Both the position numbers and the translations under genes were made by a program. This document shows positions 1 to 7,628 of a stretch of 58,844 nucleotides of DNA, in pieces. Source of the DNA: Hoeflea sp. BRH_c9 (GTDB lineage: Bacteria > Pseudomonadota > Alphaproteobacteria > Rhizobiales > Rhizobiaceae); NCBI GenBank assembly GCA_000961635.1, contig LADQ01000150.1, positions 1 to 58,844 on the forward strand, given 5' to 3'. Every line of letters begins with the position of its first letter. Position 1 is the first letter of the stretch. The notes under the pieces were generated by a model, which saw only the letters and a list, made by a program, of their open reading frames with translations, was not told where the DNA came from and made no database searches.

Positions 1-80
1 AGAACCTTCGCTCGGCCATCGAAGAACAGATGAGCCTTTCCGGACGCGCCACCGGCAGGGCTATTCTGCCGGAGGACGCA

Positions 81-915
81 ATTGTTGACGCTGCCACACA
101 TCGCCGTCGCGCCCGTCTTGCGCATAGGCAATCCGCCAGGAGATATTCGCCATGCTCCACGCTTTGCGTCGGGACGGGCTGTCCTACAGCGAGATCGCAC
201 GACGGACCGGCTACGAACGTCGCAGTGTAACGAAGTGGCTCAAGTTCGAGGTTCCGCCAGACAGGCGGCGAGCAGCGCCAAATCCCACATCACCATGGTA
301 CTTTGAAACCTTCCTCACCCAATGCTGGAAAGACGGAAACCGCTGCTGGCGGCATTTGTTTCATCACGTCAAACAGCGCGGTTACACCGGCAGCTTCGCC
401 AATCTCGAGCGCCTGCTGGGAGCTTGGCGGCGGGCCGAAAGGGAGCAGGTCGAAGAAGTGCCGCCCACGTTAGAGTCGGAGCCGGTTCGAGATCCGGAAA
501 CCGGTCATGCGATCTCGCCAGTGGTTGCCGCGGCACTGTGCATCAAGCCGCGAAGCCTGCTGACAGAGCGGCAGGCAAAGAAGGTCGATGCCCTGAAGCA
601 GGGATCTGATGCGTTCGCCGAGATGCGACGCCTGGCGGTGCGCTTCAACGGCATTCTTCGCGGCAAGACATCGGCACTACTGGATGCGTGGATCGACGAT
701 GCGATCGACTCCGAACTCATTCCGATCATGCGGTTCGCTCGCGTCCTGCGCAGAGACATCAATGCCGTCAGTAATGCCATCGAGCTGCCGTGGAGCAATG
801 GACAGGCCGAAGGCCAGATCAACCGCCTCAAGACCCTCAAGCGCGCAATGTATGGTCGGGCAGGTCCAGAACTGCTGAGGGCACGAATGCTACCACCGCT
901 CCACATAAAGTGAGG
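81..915 (+). pseudogene. ISL3-family transposase fragment, copy 1
   Basis: This encodes the C-terminal half of an ISL3-type transposase: an HTH-like stretch (SYSEIARRTGYERRSVTKWL), then the typical ISL3 ending (ELPWSNGQAEGQINRLKTLK) up to the stop at 911-913. The zinc-finger and first DDE part is missing. The 5' end is also frameshifted: around 135-140 one C is missing compared with the second copy at 48915-49758, so the HTH-proximal residues THRRRARLAHRQ are read in another frame. The two copies become alike at the same base (ATTGTTGACG, here at 81). The next 150 bases downstream hold nothing I recognise. Non-functional. Confidence 0.85.
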
Positions 916-1068
916 AAGCACCTATTTTCATTCCGCTGCTTTGTAGCTGCGACAGGCCGGCGAAACACTGGGTGATAATTCCTCCTGCGAACCAACCGGG
1001 TAAGGGTTCTCCCACGCTACAAATAAGAACATATTGAGAACCTTATTGTCTTGTGCCAGGATGGCGCC

Positions 1069-1281
1069 ATGATAGTGCCTATGAAACTCGTTGGTAATGA
1101 TTCGCCCCGCACGCTCGACAGGATCAATCTGCGGATACCGCCCGATATGTTCGAGGCGATTGACGCGGCGCGTTGACGCCGGGCAGGAAGCGTATCGCGG
1201 AACACATGGATCACGGAAGCAATTCAGGAAAAGCTGGTCCGGGAAGTCGACAACGAACAACAACAAGCGCCGGGTGAATGA
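1069..1281 (+). pseudogene. Small ribbon-helix-helix gene with in-frame TGA
   Basis: One frame reads through one stop (TGA at 1174-1176) and ends at 1279-1281, giving about 70 residues. The part before the stop contains RINLRIPPDMFEAIDAAR and the part after it RRAGSVSRNTWITEAIQEKL, which together match the beta-helix-helix layout of Arc/CopG-type DNA-binding proteins. The natural start may be ATG 1081 rather than 1069. The end overlaps the methyltransferase start (GAATGA), the usual sign of translational coupling, so this was probably the first gene of the restriction-modification operon, perhaps its regulator. A single CGA-to-TGA change would explain the stop. Readthrough or a sequencing error is possible. 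Confidence 0.6.
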
Positions 1282-2429
1282 GAATGGCTACGTTTTACGA
1301 GTTTTTTGCAGGCGGCGGCATGGCGCGCGCTGGTCTCGGCACCGACTGGACTTGCGTATTCGCCAATGATTTCGACACGAAGAAAGCCGCGAGTTACGCA
1401 CTTAACTGGGGTGACGATCACCTCAAGGTTGGGGACGTAGCCGCCATCACCACGACTGAATTGCCCGGCAACGCTGATTTGGCATGGGCTTCGTTCCCCT
1501 GTCAGGATTTATCCCTTGCCGGCGCCGGCGCCGGCCTTCAGGGCGCACGGTCGGGGACGTTCTGGCCCTTTTGGAAGCTGATGAAGACGCTTGGCACGGA
1601 AGGCCGCGCCCCTCGTCTGATCGCGCTCGAGAACGTCTGCGGCGCCCTCACCTCGCATGGCGGAAAGGATTTTGCGGCAATCGGCGCCGCCCTGACCGGA
1701 GCTGGATATAGATACGGCGCCGTTGTCATAGACGCCGTGGATTTCATACCGCAATCACGGCCGCGCCTGTTCATTGTCGGCGTGCATATATCAGTTCCCA
1801 TTCCGCACAACCTGACGGGGCCCGTTCCTGATCCTGAATGGCACTCCCCTGCCCTAATCGAAGCCTATGACGGTCTCGCAAAGCGATGCCGCGATGCGTG
1901 GATCTGGTGGAAGTTGCCAGCGCCGCCGGCGCGTAACACAGTTTTTGCCGATCTGATCGAAGAAAATCCGCAAGGCGTGGCATGGCACTCGCGCGAGCAA
2001 ACGTGCAAGCTGCTCGATATGATGAGCGCGGTGAACCGCGCGAAGGTCGCCGCCGCGAAGACAGCCGGACGCCGCATGGTCGGTGCTATCTATAAGCGGA
2101 CCCGGTTGGATGGCGCGGGCGAGAAAGTCCAGCGTGCGGAAATCCGCTTTGACGATATCGCCGGTTGCCTGCGTACGCCAGCTGGCGGATCGAGCCGTCA
2201 AGTTATCATGCTGATCGACGGATCGAAGTTGCGCTCGCGGCTACTTTCGCCCCGCGAAGCGGCGCGGCTTATGGGGCTGCCGGATGAATACCGCCTGCCC
2301 AACAACTATAATGAGGCCTACCACCTTTCCGGCGACGGTGTAGCGGTGCCGGTGGTTCGGTTTCTGGCCGCCAATATTCTTGAACCGATTTTGTCATTGG
2401 GGAACGCGGCCAACAAAGAGGCCGCGTGA
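1278..2429 (+). CDS. DNA (cytosine-5-)-methyltransferase
   Basis: This 383-residue protein transfers a methyl group from SAM to C5 of cytosine in a specific DNA site. Visible family motifs, in order: motif I FEFFAGGGMARAGL-like (FFAGGGMARAGL, near residue 9), motif IV with the catalytic cysteine in FPCQDLS (C75), motif VI ENV (E118) and motif VIII QSRPRLF (near 160). The target-recognition region follows, with the last conserved motifs near the C-terminus. The start ATG overlaps the stop of the broken RHH gene and the stop TGA abuts the GTG of the next gene. The operon layout (methyltransferase, putative nuclease, Vsr) makes it the modification subunit of a type II system. The recognition site cannot be read from the sequence. 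Confidence 0.93.
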   Translation: MRMATFYEFFAGGGMARAGLGTDWTCVFANDFDTKKAASYALNWGDDHLKVGDVAAITTTELPGNADLAWASFPCQDLSLAGAGAGLQGARSGTFWPFWKLMKTLGTEGRAPRLIALENVCGALTSHGGKDFAAIGAALTGAGYRYGAVVIDAVDFIPQSRPRLFIVGVHISVPIPHNLTGPVPDPEWHSPALIEAYDGLAKRCRDAWIWWKLPAPPARNTVFADLIEENPQGVAWHSREQTCKLLDMMSAVNRAKVAAAKTAGRRMVGAIYKRTRLDGAGEKVQRAEIRFDDIAGCLRTPAGGSSRQVIMLIDGSKLRSRLLSPREAARLMGLPDEYRLPNNYNEAYHLSGDGVAVPVVRFLAANILEPILSLGNAANKEAA

Positions 2430-3368
2430 GTGACAACTGAAGAGCTGAACAAGGCGTTGGCTGCCTTCACTAGAGAAAATAAGTTTGCGCGCAAAGGCCC
2501 GCTCTGCGTAGCGATTGTCTTGACACAGCAAGCGAAAGCGTCGGGGCTTCCGCTCGATCCTGCGAACTTGCTGACTGAACAGGGCGGTCAAGTGCTCGGT
2601 CTTGGCAAAGGTGCCGTCCAGGCGGTGCTAAACCGTCACGGCATTGCGCGCGTTTTGGCCGCGGAAGGGGGCCGAACCAGCCGGGGCAGCATCGGCAACA
2701 TGCGGGAGTATGTCGGCTTTCTGAACAGCCTGACGGATACTGGCGTTGTTGATCTCGATGCGGTCGAAAGTTTCTGGATAGCGCGGGTTCATGAGTTCTT
2801 CGCGGCAAAGCCATTTAAAATCCGGCTCGACGCTTCGCGGAGCCTGCGCACCGTTGTTCGTGACGTGCTCTTGCAGGCCGAGGAGCGGCAGAAAAACACG
2901 CCCGGCATGTATTATGTCGGCGGCGTCATGCAGCACCTGATCGGTGCGAAGCTCGATTGCGCCCTCGGAGCCGGGCAATTCGAGCACAACAGCTTTTCAA
3001 CTTCGGATGCCCAGACCGGCCGCGCCGGTGACTTTTTCGTGGGCGACGTAGCAATTCACGTCACCACTTCGCCGGGCGAAGCGGTGATAGAGCGTTGCCG
3101 CGACAATCTGAATGATGGGTTTCGTCCGGTTCTAGTGACGATGCAGCGCGGGCTGACTGTAGCGGAAGCGCTCGCAGACAATGCTGGCATTGCGGATCGG
3201 ATCGACGTTTTCGAGGTCGAGCAATTCATAGCGCTCAATCTTTACGAGTTAGGCAAGTTCGCGGCCGAAGGCCGGCGTGTTGCCGTCGCCGATCTGGTGA
3301 ACCGTTACAACGAGATTGTTGAAGACGTCGAAACCGATCCAAGCATGAAAATCGACTTCAAGCAATGA
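2430..3368 (+). CDS. DUF4928-like protein, putative type II restriction endonuclease
   Basis: The 312-residue protein starts with GTG directly after the methyltransferase stop (TGAGTG) and overlaps vsr by 4 bases, so the three genes form one tight operon. From memory it resembles the DUF4928 family, which occurs beside C5 methyltransferases. A possible PD-(D/E)xK-type core is RAGDFFVGDVAIHVTTSP around residues 192-215, with acidic residues followed by a strand, and ERCRDNL shortly after; the classical ExK is not obvious. By position this should be the cleaving partner, recognising the same site as the methyltransferase. Function is inferred from context, not from a clear catalytic motif. Confidence 0.65.
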   Translation: MTTEELNKALAAFTRENKFARKGPLCVAIVLTQQAKASGLPLDPANLLTEQGGQVLGLGKGAVQAVLNRHGIARVLAAEGGRTSRGSIGNMREYVGFLNSLTDTGVVDLDAVESFWIARVHEFFAAKPFKIRLDASRSLRTVVRDVLLQAEERQKNTPGMYYVGGVMQHLIGAKLDCALGAGQFEHNSFSTSDAQTGRAGDFFVGDVAIHVTTSPGEAVIERCRDNLNDGFRPVLVTMQRGLTVAEALADNAGIADRIDVFEVEQFIALNLYELGKFAAEGRRVAVADLVNRYNEIVEDVETDPSMKIDFKQ

Positions 3369-3766
3369 GCGAGACGGCGCAGCAGCGCAGCCGGATCATG
3401 CGAGCGGTTAAGTCTCGCGACACAAAACCGGAAATGGCCGTCCGGCGCCTATTGCACAGGATGGGATATAGATACCGGATTCACCGCTCCGACCTTCCCG
3501 GCAAGCCTGATATCGTATTTGCAGGCCGCAGGAAGGTGATTTTTGTGCATGGCTGCTTCTGGCACGGTCATGATTGCCCGCGCGGCGCGCGCACCCCGGC
3601 CAGCAATACTGCGTATTGGACAGCCAAGATCGCGCGCAATATAGAGCGGGATCACGAGACAGTCGTTCAGCTCGCGAACGCCAAATGGGCAACGCTGATT
3701 GTGTGGGAATGCGGCCTGCGCGACCAGACCGCATTAGCCGACCGGCTAAAGGCCTTTCTCGGCTGA
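3365..3766 (+). CDS. vsr: Very short patch repair endonuclease Vsr
   Basis: Vsr nicks beside T:G mismatches that arise when 5-methylcytosine deaminates, so it repairs the mutations its methyltransferase partner causes. The 133-residue length is normal. Family features are visible: RSRIMRAVKSRDTKPEM at the N-terminus, the core GKPDIVF with catalytic Asp (D49), then VHGCFWHGHDC (H62, W66, H67, H69) that supplies metal or active-site histidines. Cysteines C64 and C71 match the structural zinc region. The ATGA overlap with the upstream gene couples their translation. It is the strongest sign that the methyltransferase makes 5mC at a defined site. Confidence 0.95.
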   Translation: MSETAQQRSRIMRAVKSRDTKPEMAVRRLLHRMGYRYRIHRSDLPGKPDIVFAGRRKVIFVHGCFWHGHDCPRGARTPASNTAYWTAKIARNIERDHETVVQLANAKWATLIVWECGLRDQTALADRLKAFLG

Positions 3767-3967
3767 TCGCTCCTTCGCGCTTTGAGGCCCCGGAGCGGCT
3801 TTCGTTCGTAGCGATGATCCTATTACACCCCGGTCATAGGCGCGTCGCTGTGACCAAAGCGATGGCGCTTGTAGCTGACTAACGAAGGGGCTCATGTACC
3901 TGCTGCGTTTATCGCAGCCAATATTCAGAAGGCGTTATCGTGACATCGCCGTAAAGCCAGCACGTCG

Positions 3968-4501
3968 TCAATAGACAGGTGCGGGATGCGGACGCGGCGC
4001 CGCAACCTGAAAGCTCGTCAAGTAGTTCCCAAACGCTTCGACAGCGTGGCCGTGTCCGCGGTCGTATTTAAATGCGGGCATCACAAAAATGGGATACTCA
4101 ACCGATGTGCGGGAATCGGATGTTGGTCGGGCGGCGATGATGTTGGCGGCATGGTCGGTCTCGATCATTTTTGCCAGTGTTCGGAAAACCGGCGCCATCT
4201 TCGGATCATCCGTTTCAAGACCAGGATCAGGAACAAAACCGAAACAGATTTTCCCAAGTTCATCTGTCACGACGAGCACCGATCCAACCGCAGCAGCATG
4301 GGCACGACACGCGTGAGTCATGCAAGTCTTGGCGTCCGCCTCGGAAATCCGGTCTTTGCGATAGCGCATCCGAAGCTCTCTCGTTGAACTGACCGGTTTG
4401 ATGTTGCCGGCGGCAAGGTCGGCGATCATGTCGGGGATCGGGCTGCTCTGGAGAGCCCGCTGCATTCGAGAAAAGCTGTCAATTCCTGGAATTTTTGGCA
4501 T
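3968..4501 (-). CDS. Hypothetical protein
   Basis: Unrecognised 177-residue protein. The start ATG at 4501 has a strong ribosome site (AAGGA, spacing about 9). It is predicted soluble, with no signal peptide or membrane segment. The middle has SVLVVTDELGKICFGFVPDP, a likely beta-hairpin core, and the end is basic and proline-rich. It lies 114 bases downstream of the other minus-strand gene (4616-5233) and is probably co-transcribed with it. Both follow the restriction-modification operon on the opposite strand. No function is proposed. Confidence 0.6.
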   Translation of the reverse strand: MPKIPGIDSFSRMQRALQSSPIPDMIADLAAGNIKPVSSTRELRMRYRKDRISEADAKTCMTHACRAHAAAVGSVLVVTDELGKICFGFVPDPGLETDDPKMAPVFRTLAKMIETDHAANIIAARPTSDSRTSVEYPIFVMPAFKYDRGHGHAVEAFGNYLTSFQVAAPRPHPAPVY

Positions 4502-4615
4502 TTAAATATCCTTCAGTGGGTCGTTCATTGGAGAGGCATTCGGAGCCACAGACCTGAGGCCGCATTTTCTGTCGATCCGGCTCTTCCCTGATTTTGCCAT
4601 GCGCGTTCTCTGGCC

Positions 4616-5233
4616 TCACGCTGAACGCCGCTTAAAGATCTTGTTCGCGTGTTCCACGACAAGAAAAGGAAGCTCGGAGGGGACAACCGGATACCAAACC
4701 ACACCGGTAGGAAGTCCGACAGCTTCGGCCAGCCCCGGGCGCAGATGGCTGTAATCAGTGTGATGGGCCGTCGCGGCTGTCATGGTCTCAAACGCCAACT
4801 CGCCATCGACGCCTGGATGGAAATCAAGGCTGAATCGGAAGCCGCCAACACCAAAGAATTCATAGTCGTATCGTGCGGTTTTGGCGGTGCCTTCGTTTGT
4901 GATCTTCCGGGTCAGATACGGCTCGAAAGACTGAGTCTCGTCCCCGTTATCATGCCAGCGGCCGGCGATAACGATTTCTCGATGTGAGCCGAGATCCTCT
5001 GCTGTCACCTCGCGGATCTTGGCTTCATGATCGGCGACAAATTCATTGATCGGATGCGCTTTTGGCGCAGGCACATTGTCGATCATAACTGTCATGCACG
5101 ACTTGGTTGCCACGATTGATGCGTCTTCGCCGGGCAGCAAAAGGCGCCCGCCATAGACCCAACTTGCGACATTGCCCGCTTTCGCGGCTGCGTCGAAATG
5201 CTTGATGAAGTGATGAAACTCAGATTTAAATAT
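4616..5233 (-). CDS. Hypothetical protein with possible ATA start
   Basis: Unrecognised protein. From the first standard start (TTG, 5140) it would have 174 residues, but the frame stays open and protein-like upstream (SEFHHFIKHFDAAAKAGNVA). No ATG, GTG or TTG occurs there. A GGGAG ribosome site at 5242-5246 stands 8 bases before an in-frame ATA at 5231-5233, giving 205 residues, which suggests an ATG that mutated to ATA or true ATA initiation. A good promoter lies just upstream (5261-5289). The gene body is GC-rich, while its leader is in an AT-rich island. The sequence is soluble and acidic, with no motif I know. Confidence 0.5.
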   Translation of the reverse strand: MFKSEFHHFIKHFDAAAKAGNVASWVYGGRLLLPGEDASIVATKSCMTVMIDNVPAPKAHPINEFVADHEAKIREVTAEDLGSHREIVIAGRWHDNGDETQSFEPYLTRKITNEGTAKTARYDYEFFGVGGFRFSLDFHPGVDGELAFETMTAATAHHTDYSHLRPGLAEAVGLPTGVVWYPVVPSELPFLVVEHANKIFKRRSA

Positions 5234-5260
5234 AGTACTAACTCCCGTTACTGTCCTTAT

Positions 5261-5289
5261 ACAATAATATAGATTTTAAGATTGGTCAA
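5261..5289 (-). promoter_or_regulatory. Minus-strand sigma70-like promoter
   Basis: On the minus strand, TTGACC (5284-5289) is followed after 17 bases by TATTGT (5261-5266). It reads towards the 4616-5233 gene, whose GGGAG ribosome site is 15 bases further on. One arm of a 13-bp inverted repeat (AATAATATAGATT, 5263-5275) covers the -10 region, so a repressor bound there would block it. Confidence 0.5.
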
Positions 5290-5319
5290 TATAGATATTC
5301 ATAATTAATCTATATTATT
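5263..5319. repeat. 13-bp perfect inverted repeat, candidate operator
   Basis: AATAATATAGATT at 5263-5275 is matched exactly by AATCTATATTATT at 5307-5319, with 31 bases between. It lies inside a strongly AT-rich stretch (about 5210-5410) that stands out from the GC-rich surroundings. Either an operator for a dimeric regulator or a relic of transferred DNA. Confidence 0.5.
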
Positions 5320-5329
5320 ATACATTCAC

Positions 5330-5376
5330 CAATAGAAAAATATTCTATTGATATTATCGAATAATCGTGATATAGT
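5330..5376 (+). promoter_or_regulatory. Plus-strand promoter overlapped by palindrome
   Basis: TTGATA (5348-5353), 17 bases, TATAGT (5371-5376) is close to the sigma70 ideal. A perfect palindrome with arms CAATAGAA and TTCTATTG (5330-5350) ends inside the -35 box, a usual place for a repressor operator. The promoter reads towards the 34-residue frame at 5407, which has an AGGAG ribosome site. Confidence 0.55.
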
Positions 5377-5406
5377 AATTTTAATAATCATACAGGAGTT
5401 CAAAAT

Positions 5407-5511
5407 ATGAAGTACTTTATATTAGACTTTAAGGACGAGCGCGGCAGTCTTTCTTCAAATGGCGTAGAGGCGTTGCGACGAGCGACCCAGGGCGAGCCGA
5501 CCGGTTGCTGA
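5407..5511 (+). CDS. 34-residue peptide, probably a truncated gene
   Basis: ATG at 5407 follows AGGAG with 9 bases of spacing and a good promoter (5348-5376). The peptide begins MKYFILDFKDERGS and stops at 5509-5511. The first 12 codons are AT-rich and the rest GC-rich, so the frame probably crosses a recombination junction: the start of a foreign gene joined to unrelated DNA. A true small protein is possible but less likely. Confidence 0.35.
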   Translation: MKYFILDFKDERGSLSSNGVEALRRATQGEPTGC

Positions 5512-6134
5512 CGGTCCGATGATTTTGTGGTCGCGTGGCTGCCGCAAAGAGATTGAGGACTCGGGCAGCTTCTCAAGAAAAACAGGGGAATGATTTCCCC
5601 TGCCCTCAAACATTGTTTGTTGGAGAACGACATCATCTTCGTATTCAGCAGAAAATTGGCAGCAACCTGAGGACCATTCGAGTTGTCGAGGTTTCTGCGC
5701 GTGTTCACTTGGTCGGATGAAGAGATGGGACCGCGTCACCTGTTAACCATTATCGTGCTCTTTGTTCCGGATGCGTTCTTCTTGCTTGCCGGAGACGCAA
5801 ACTCGGGTTATCTCTCATTCGTCTACAGAAATCGCTTTTTCTGCAGGCACTTAGCGGCCCCCGTCGGCGCTCGAAACACCGACAGAGGCCTGACCCGCAA
5901 CCTTGGATTAGAAGGACTTGGGCTATGTTGACCTTTACCGCTATCTTCCCCACGGGGAAAGACCAATCACTGTGCTCTCCTGTTGAAACACGATCGTGGC
6001 AGCCTCGTCGGCTAACTGGCAACCCGTGGCCAGCAGCCGCATTGCTTTCACGCCGCTGATCGTTTTCACCAACGGCGATCACGCCCAGTTCCTCGCCGAC
6101 ATCGACGGTTTGACTGCCCATTCTCGGCAGCCAA
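5512..6134. other. No gene recognised
   Basis: Open frames here on both strands have poor composition and no recognisable motifs. The stretch seems to be decayed sequence between the AT-rich island and the operon starting at 6213. Confidence 0.5.
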
Positions 6135-6153
6135 TGCGGAAATAATTTCCGCA
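6135..6153. promoter_or_regulatory. 19-bp perfect palindrome before the split-FtsH operon
   Basis: TGCGGAAATAATTTCCGCA is a perfect 9+1+9 palindrome about 60 bases before the first start codon of the operon. The same 17-base core GCGGAAATNATTTCCGC recurs at 23673-23689. Position and symmetry suit a regulator site or a cruciform/terminator. A -10/-35 pair is not clear. Confidence 0.4.
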
Positions 6154-6212
6154 TGTGACCCACCATGTCTGGCCGGATTTTGACGTCGTCGCTCCTCAAC
6201 AGGAGACTTCCC

Positions 6213-7115
6213 ATGGCACCACACCTGACCAATTTGCCGCCCTATCCGCACTCCACGGATTGCGCCGAACTGCGACAGAGACTCGACGAACTCGTTAATG
6301 AGTTCATCGCTCCCAGCCTTACGGTTGACTTCCTCGCCCGGTCGCTCAGCGACGGCATCGAAGAGGTCACCACCATCCTGCGGTCCATCTCGGGCCAGGA
6401 GGGGCGGCTGATTGAGCGCGGGATCGCGCTCGTTGCCAGGTGCAATCCCCACCTGGTCGTGCTCACCCAGAATCTGCGTCTGCCAGTCACACCGGCGGCG
6501 CTGCAACTGGTCGGCATGAATGACCCGCGGCACTACCGCGCATTGACGCTCGACGCCGATCATGGTGGCCGCAGGACCTACACGCCCGATCTTCTGATCG
6601 TGAACACTCAGACCAAAGTTGCGCATGTCGTTGATGCGAAACGAAGTCTTATTTCCTACGAGAGCACGCGCATCGACGAGTTGAAGCAGCGCATGCTCGC
6701 TGCCGCCCTGGTGGTTCCAGACCTCCTCTACAAGCAACATCATCGTCTGGTCGCCGAGGAGGTGAGGATCGTCATCCTCAATGCCGAGAACCGGAAGACC
6801 GACATCGACGCTGGCATCTGGCCCATGTCACACCTCGATCATCTCGTCGAAGTGGCCGGCGCTGGCGAAGCCATTGGCTCGCTTCAGCAGAATTTCCGCT
6901 CCCGCATCAAGTCGAATTGGGAACTGGCCCGCCGCACATTCATTCGGACATCCGATCAGCGAGGCGGCCAGGTAATGCCTCTACATGCAGAGGCGGAAGA
7001 GGACGAGCCTGATAATGACGACATCCAGTCCCTTGGCGAGGATGCTGCCGCCGAGATCAGCGATGCACCGCGATTGATAAAATTGGGCTTCGCTCAAGTG
7101 CCCGCGCGCCATTAG
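6213..7115 (+). CDS. PD-(D/E)xK-like protein, first gene of split-FtsH operon
   Basis: The start ATG 6213 (300 residues) follows an AGGAGA ribosome site; an ATG at 6165 is less likely. Near residues 129-152 it has YTPDLLIV, then about 10 residues later AHVVDAKRSL. That is the PD...(D/E)xK pattern of the restriction-endonuclease fold (proline-aspartate, a strand, then D-A-K). The rest is helical and charged, with an acidic C-terminal tail (EAEEDEPDNDDIQ). No membrane segment. It is followed at 7200, 7625 and 9648 by genes on the same strand, the last two overlapping, so it is probably transcribed with the ATPase and peptidase. Could be a nuclease or a nuclease-fold DNA-binding protein; the substrate is unknown. 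Confidence 0.6.
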   Translation: MAPHLTNLPPYPHSTDCAELRQRLDELVNEFIAPSLTVDFLARSLSDGIEEVTTILRSISGQEGRLIERGIALVARCNPHLVVLTQNLRLPVTPAALQLVGMNDPRHYRALTLDADHGGRRTYTPDLLIVNTQTKVAHVVDAKRSLISYESTRIDELKQRMLAAALVVPDLLYKQHHRLVAEEVRIVILNAENRKTDIDAGIWPMSHLDHLVEVAGAGEAIGSLQQNFRSRIKSNWELARRTFIRTSDQRGGQVMPLHAEAEEDEPDNDDIQSLGEDAAAEISDAPRLIKLGFAQVPARH

Positions 7116-7199
7116 CGCGATCTCGGTTCGAACGACCCACCAACCCTTCCCAAATCAAGCACGCTGACCGTGACCGGTCGGCGCACGGAGACCCTTGTC

Positions 7200-7628
7200 A
7201 TGACATCAACAATTGTTCCCTTCCCCAAACCAATTCCGTCACCGGTACGGAAGCCCGTCAGCCGTCAGTCACGACGTGATCAGATCATGAGGCAACGCGG
7301 TCAGCCATTGACGCCTGAACAGATTGCCGCCGCCAATGACAAGGCAAAGGCAATGGTAGGATTGCCGCAGCCGTGGACTGCGGACGACCATGCCGCCCAG
7401 GTCGCCATGGTCGTGCGAATTGCCGTCCGATCGGCCAAACGAAGGGGCGTGCGTCTGGAGAGCCTGCTGCCAATCCCACGTCGCTGGCTTCTCGACCTCT
7501 GTGATGCGGGTGATCCGACCGCCATGGTTATCCACGACTGGCTGACCGGTTCTAAGAAACATCTTCCCAGCGAGCTGGACGGGGTGGTGGCGGCTTCGCC
7601 AATCGGAACCCAGGAGGACGCGCAATGA
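7200..7628 (+). CDS. Small hypothetical protein of split-FtsH operon
   Basis: From ATG 7200 the product has 142 residues; a start at 7170 is possible. The N-terminus is basic and proline-rich (FPKPIPSPVRKPVSRQSRRD). The rest is helical with many alanines and arginines (VAMVVRIAVRSAKRRGVR), suggesting an adaptor or nucleic-acid-binding protein. Its stop overlaps the ATPase start by 4 bases (ATGA), so the two are translationally coupled and likely made in fixed ratio. No family recognised. Confidence 0.6.
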   Translation: MTSTIVPFPKPIPSPVRKPVSRQSRRDQIMRQRGQPLTPEQIAAANDKAKAMVGLPQPWTADDHAAQVAMVVRIAVRSAKRRGVRLESLLPIPRRWLLDLCDAGDPTAMVIHDWLTGSKKHLPSELDGVVAASPIGTQEDAQ

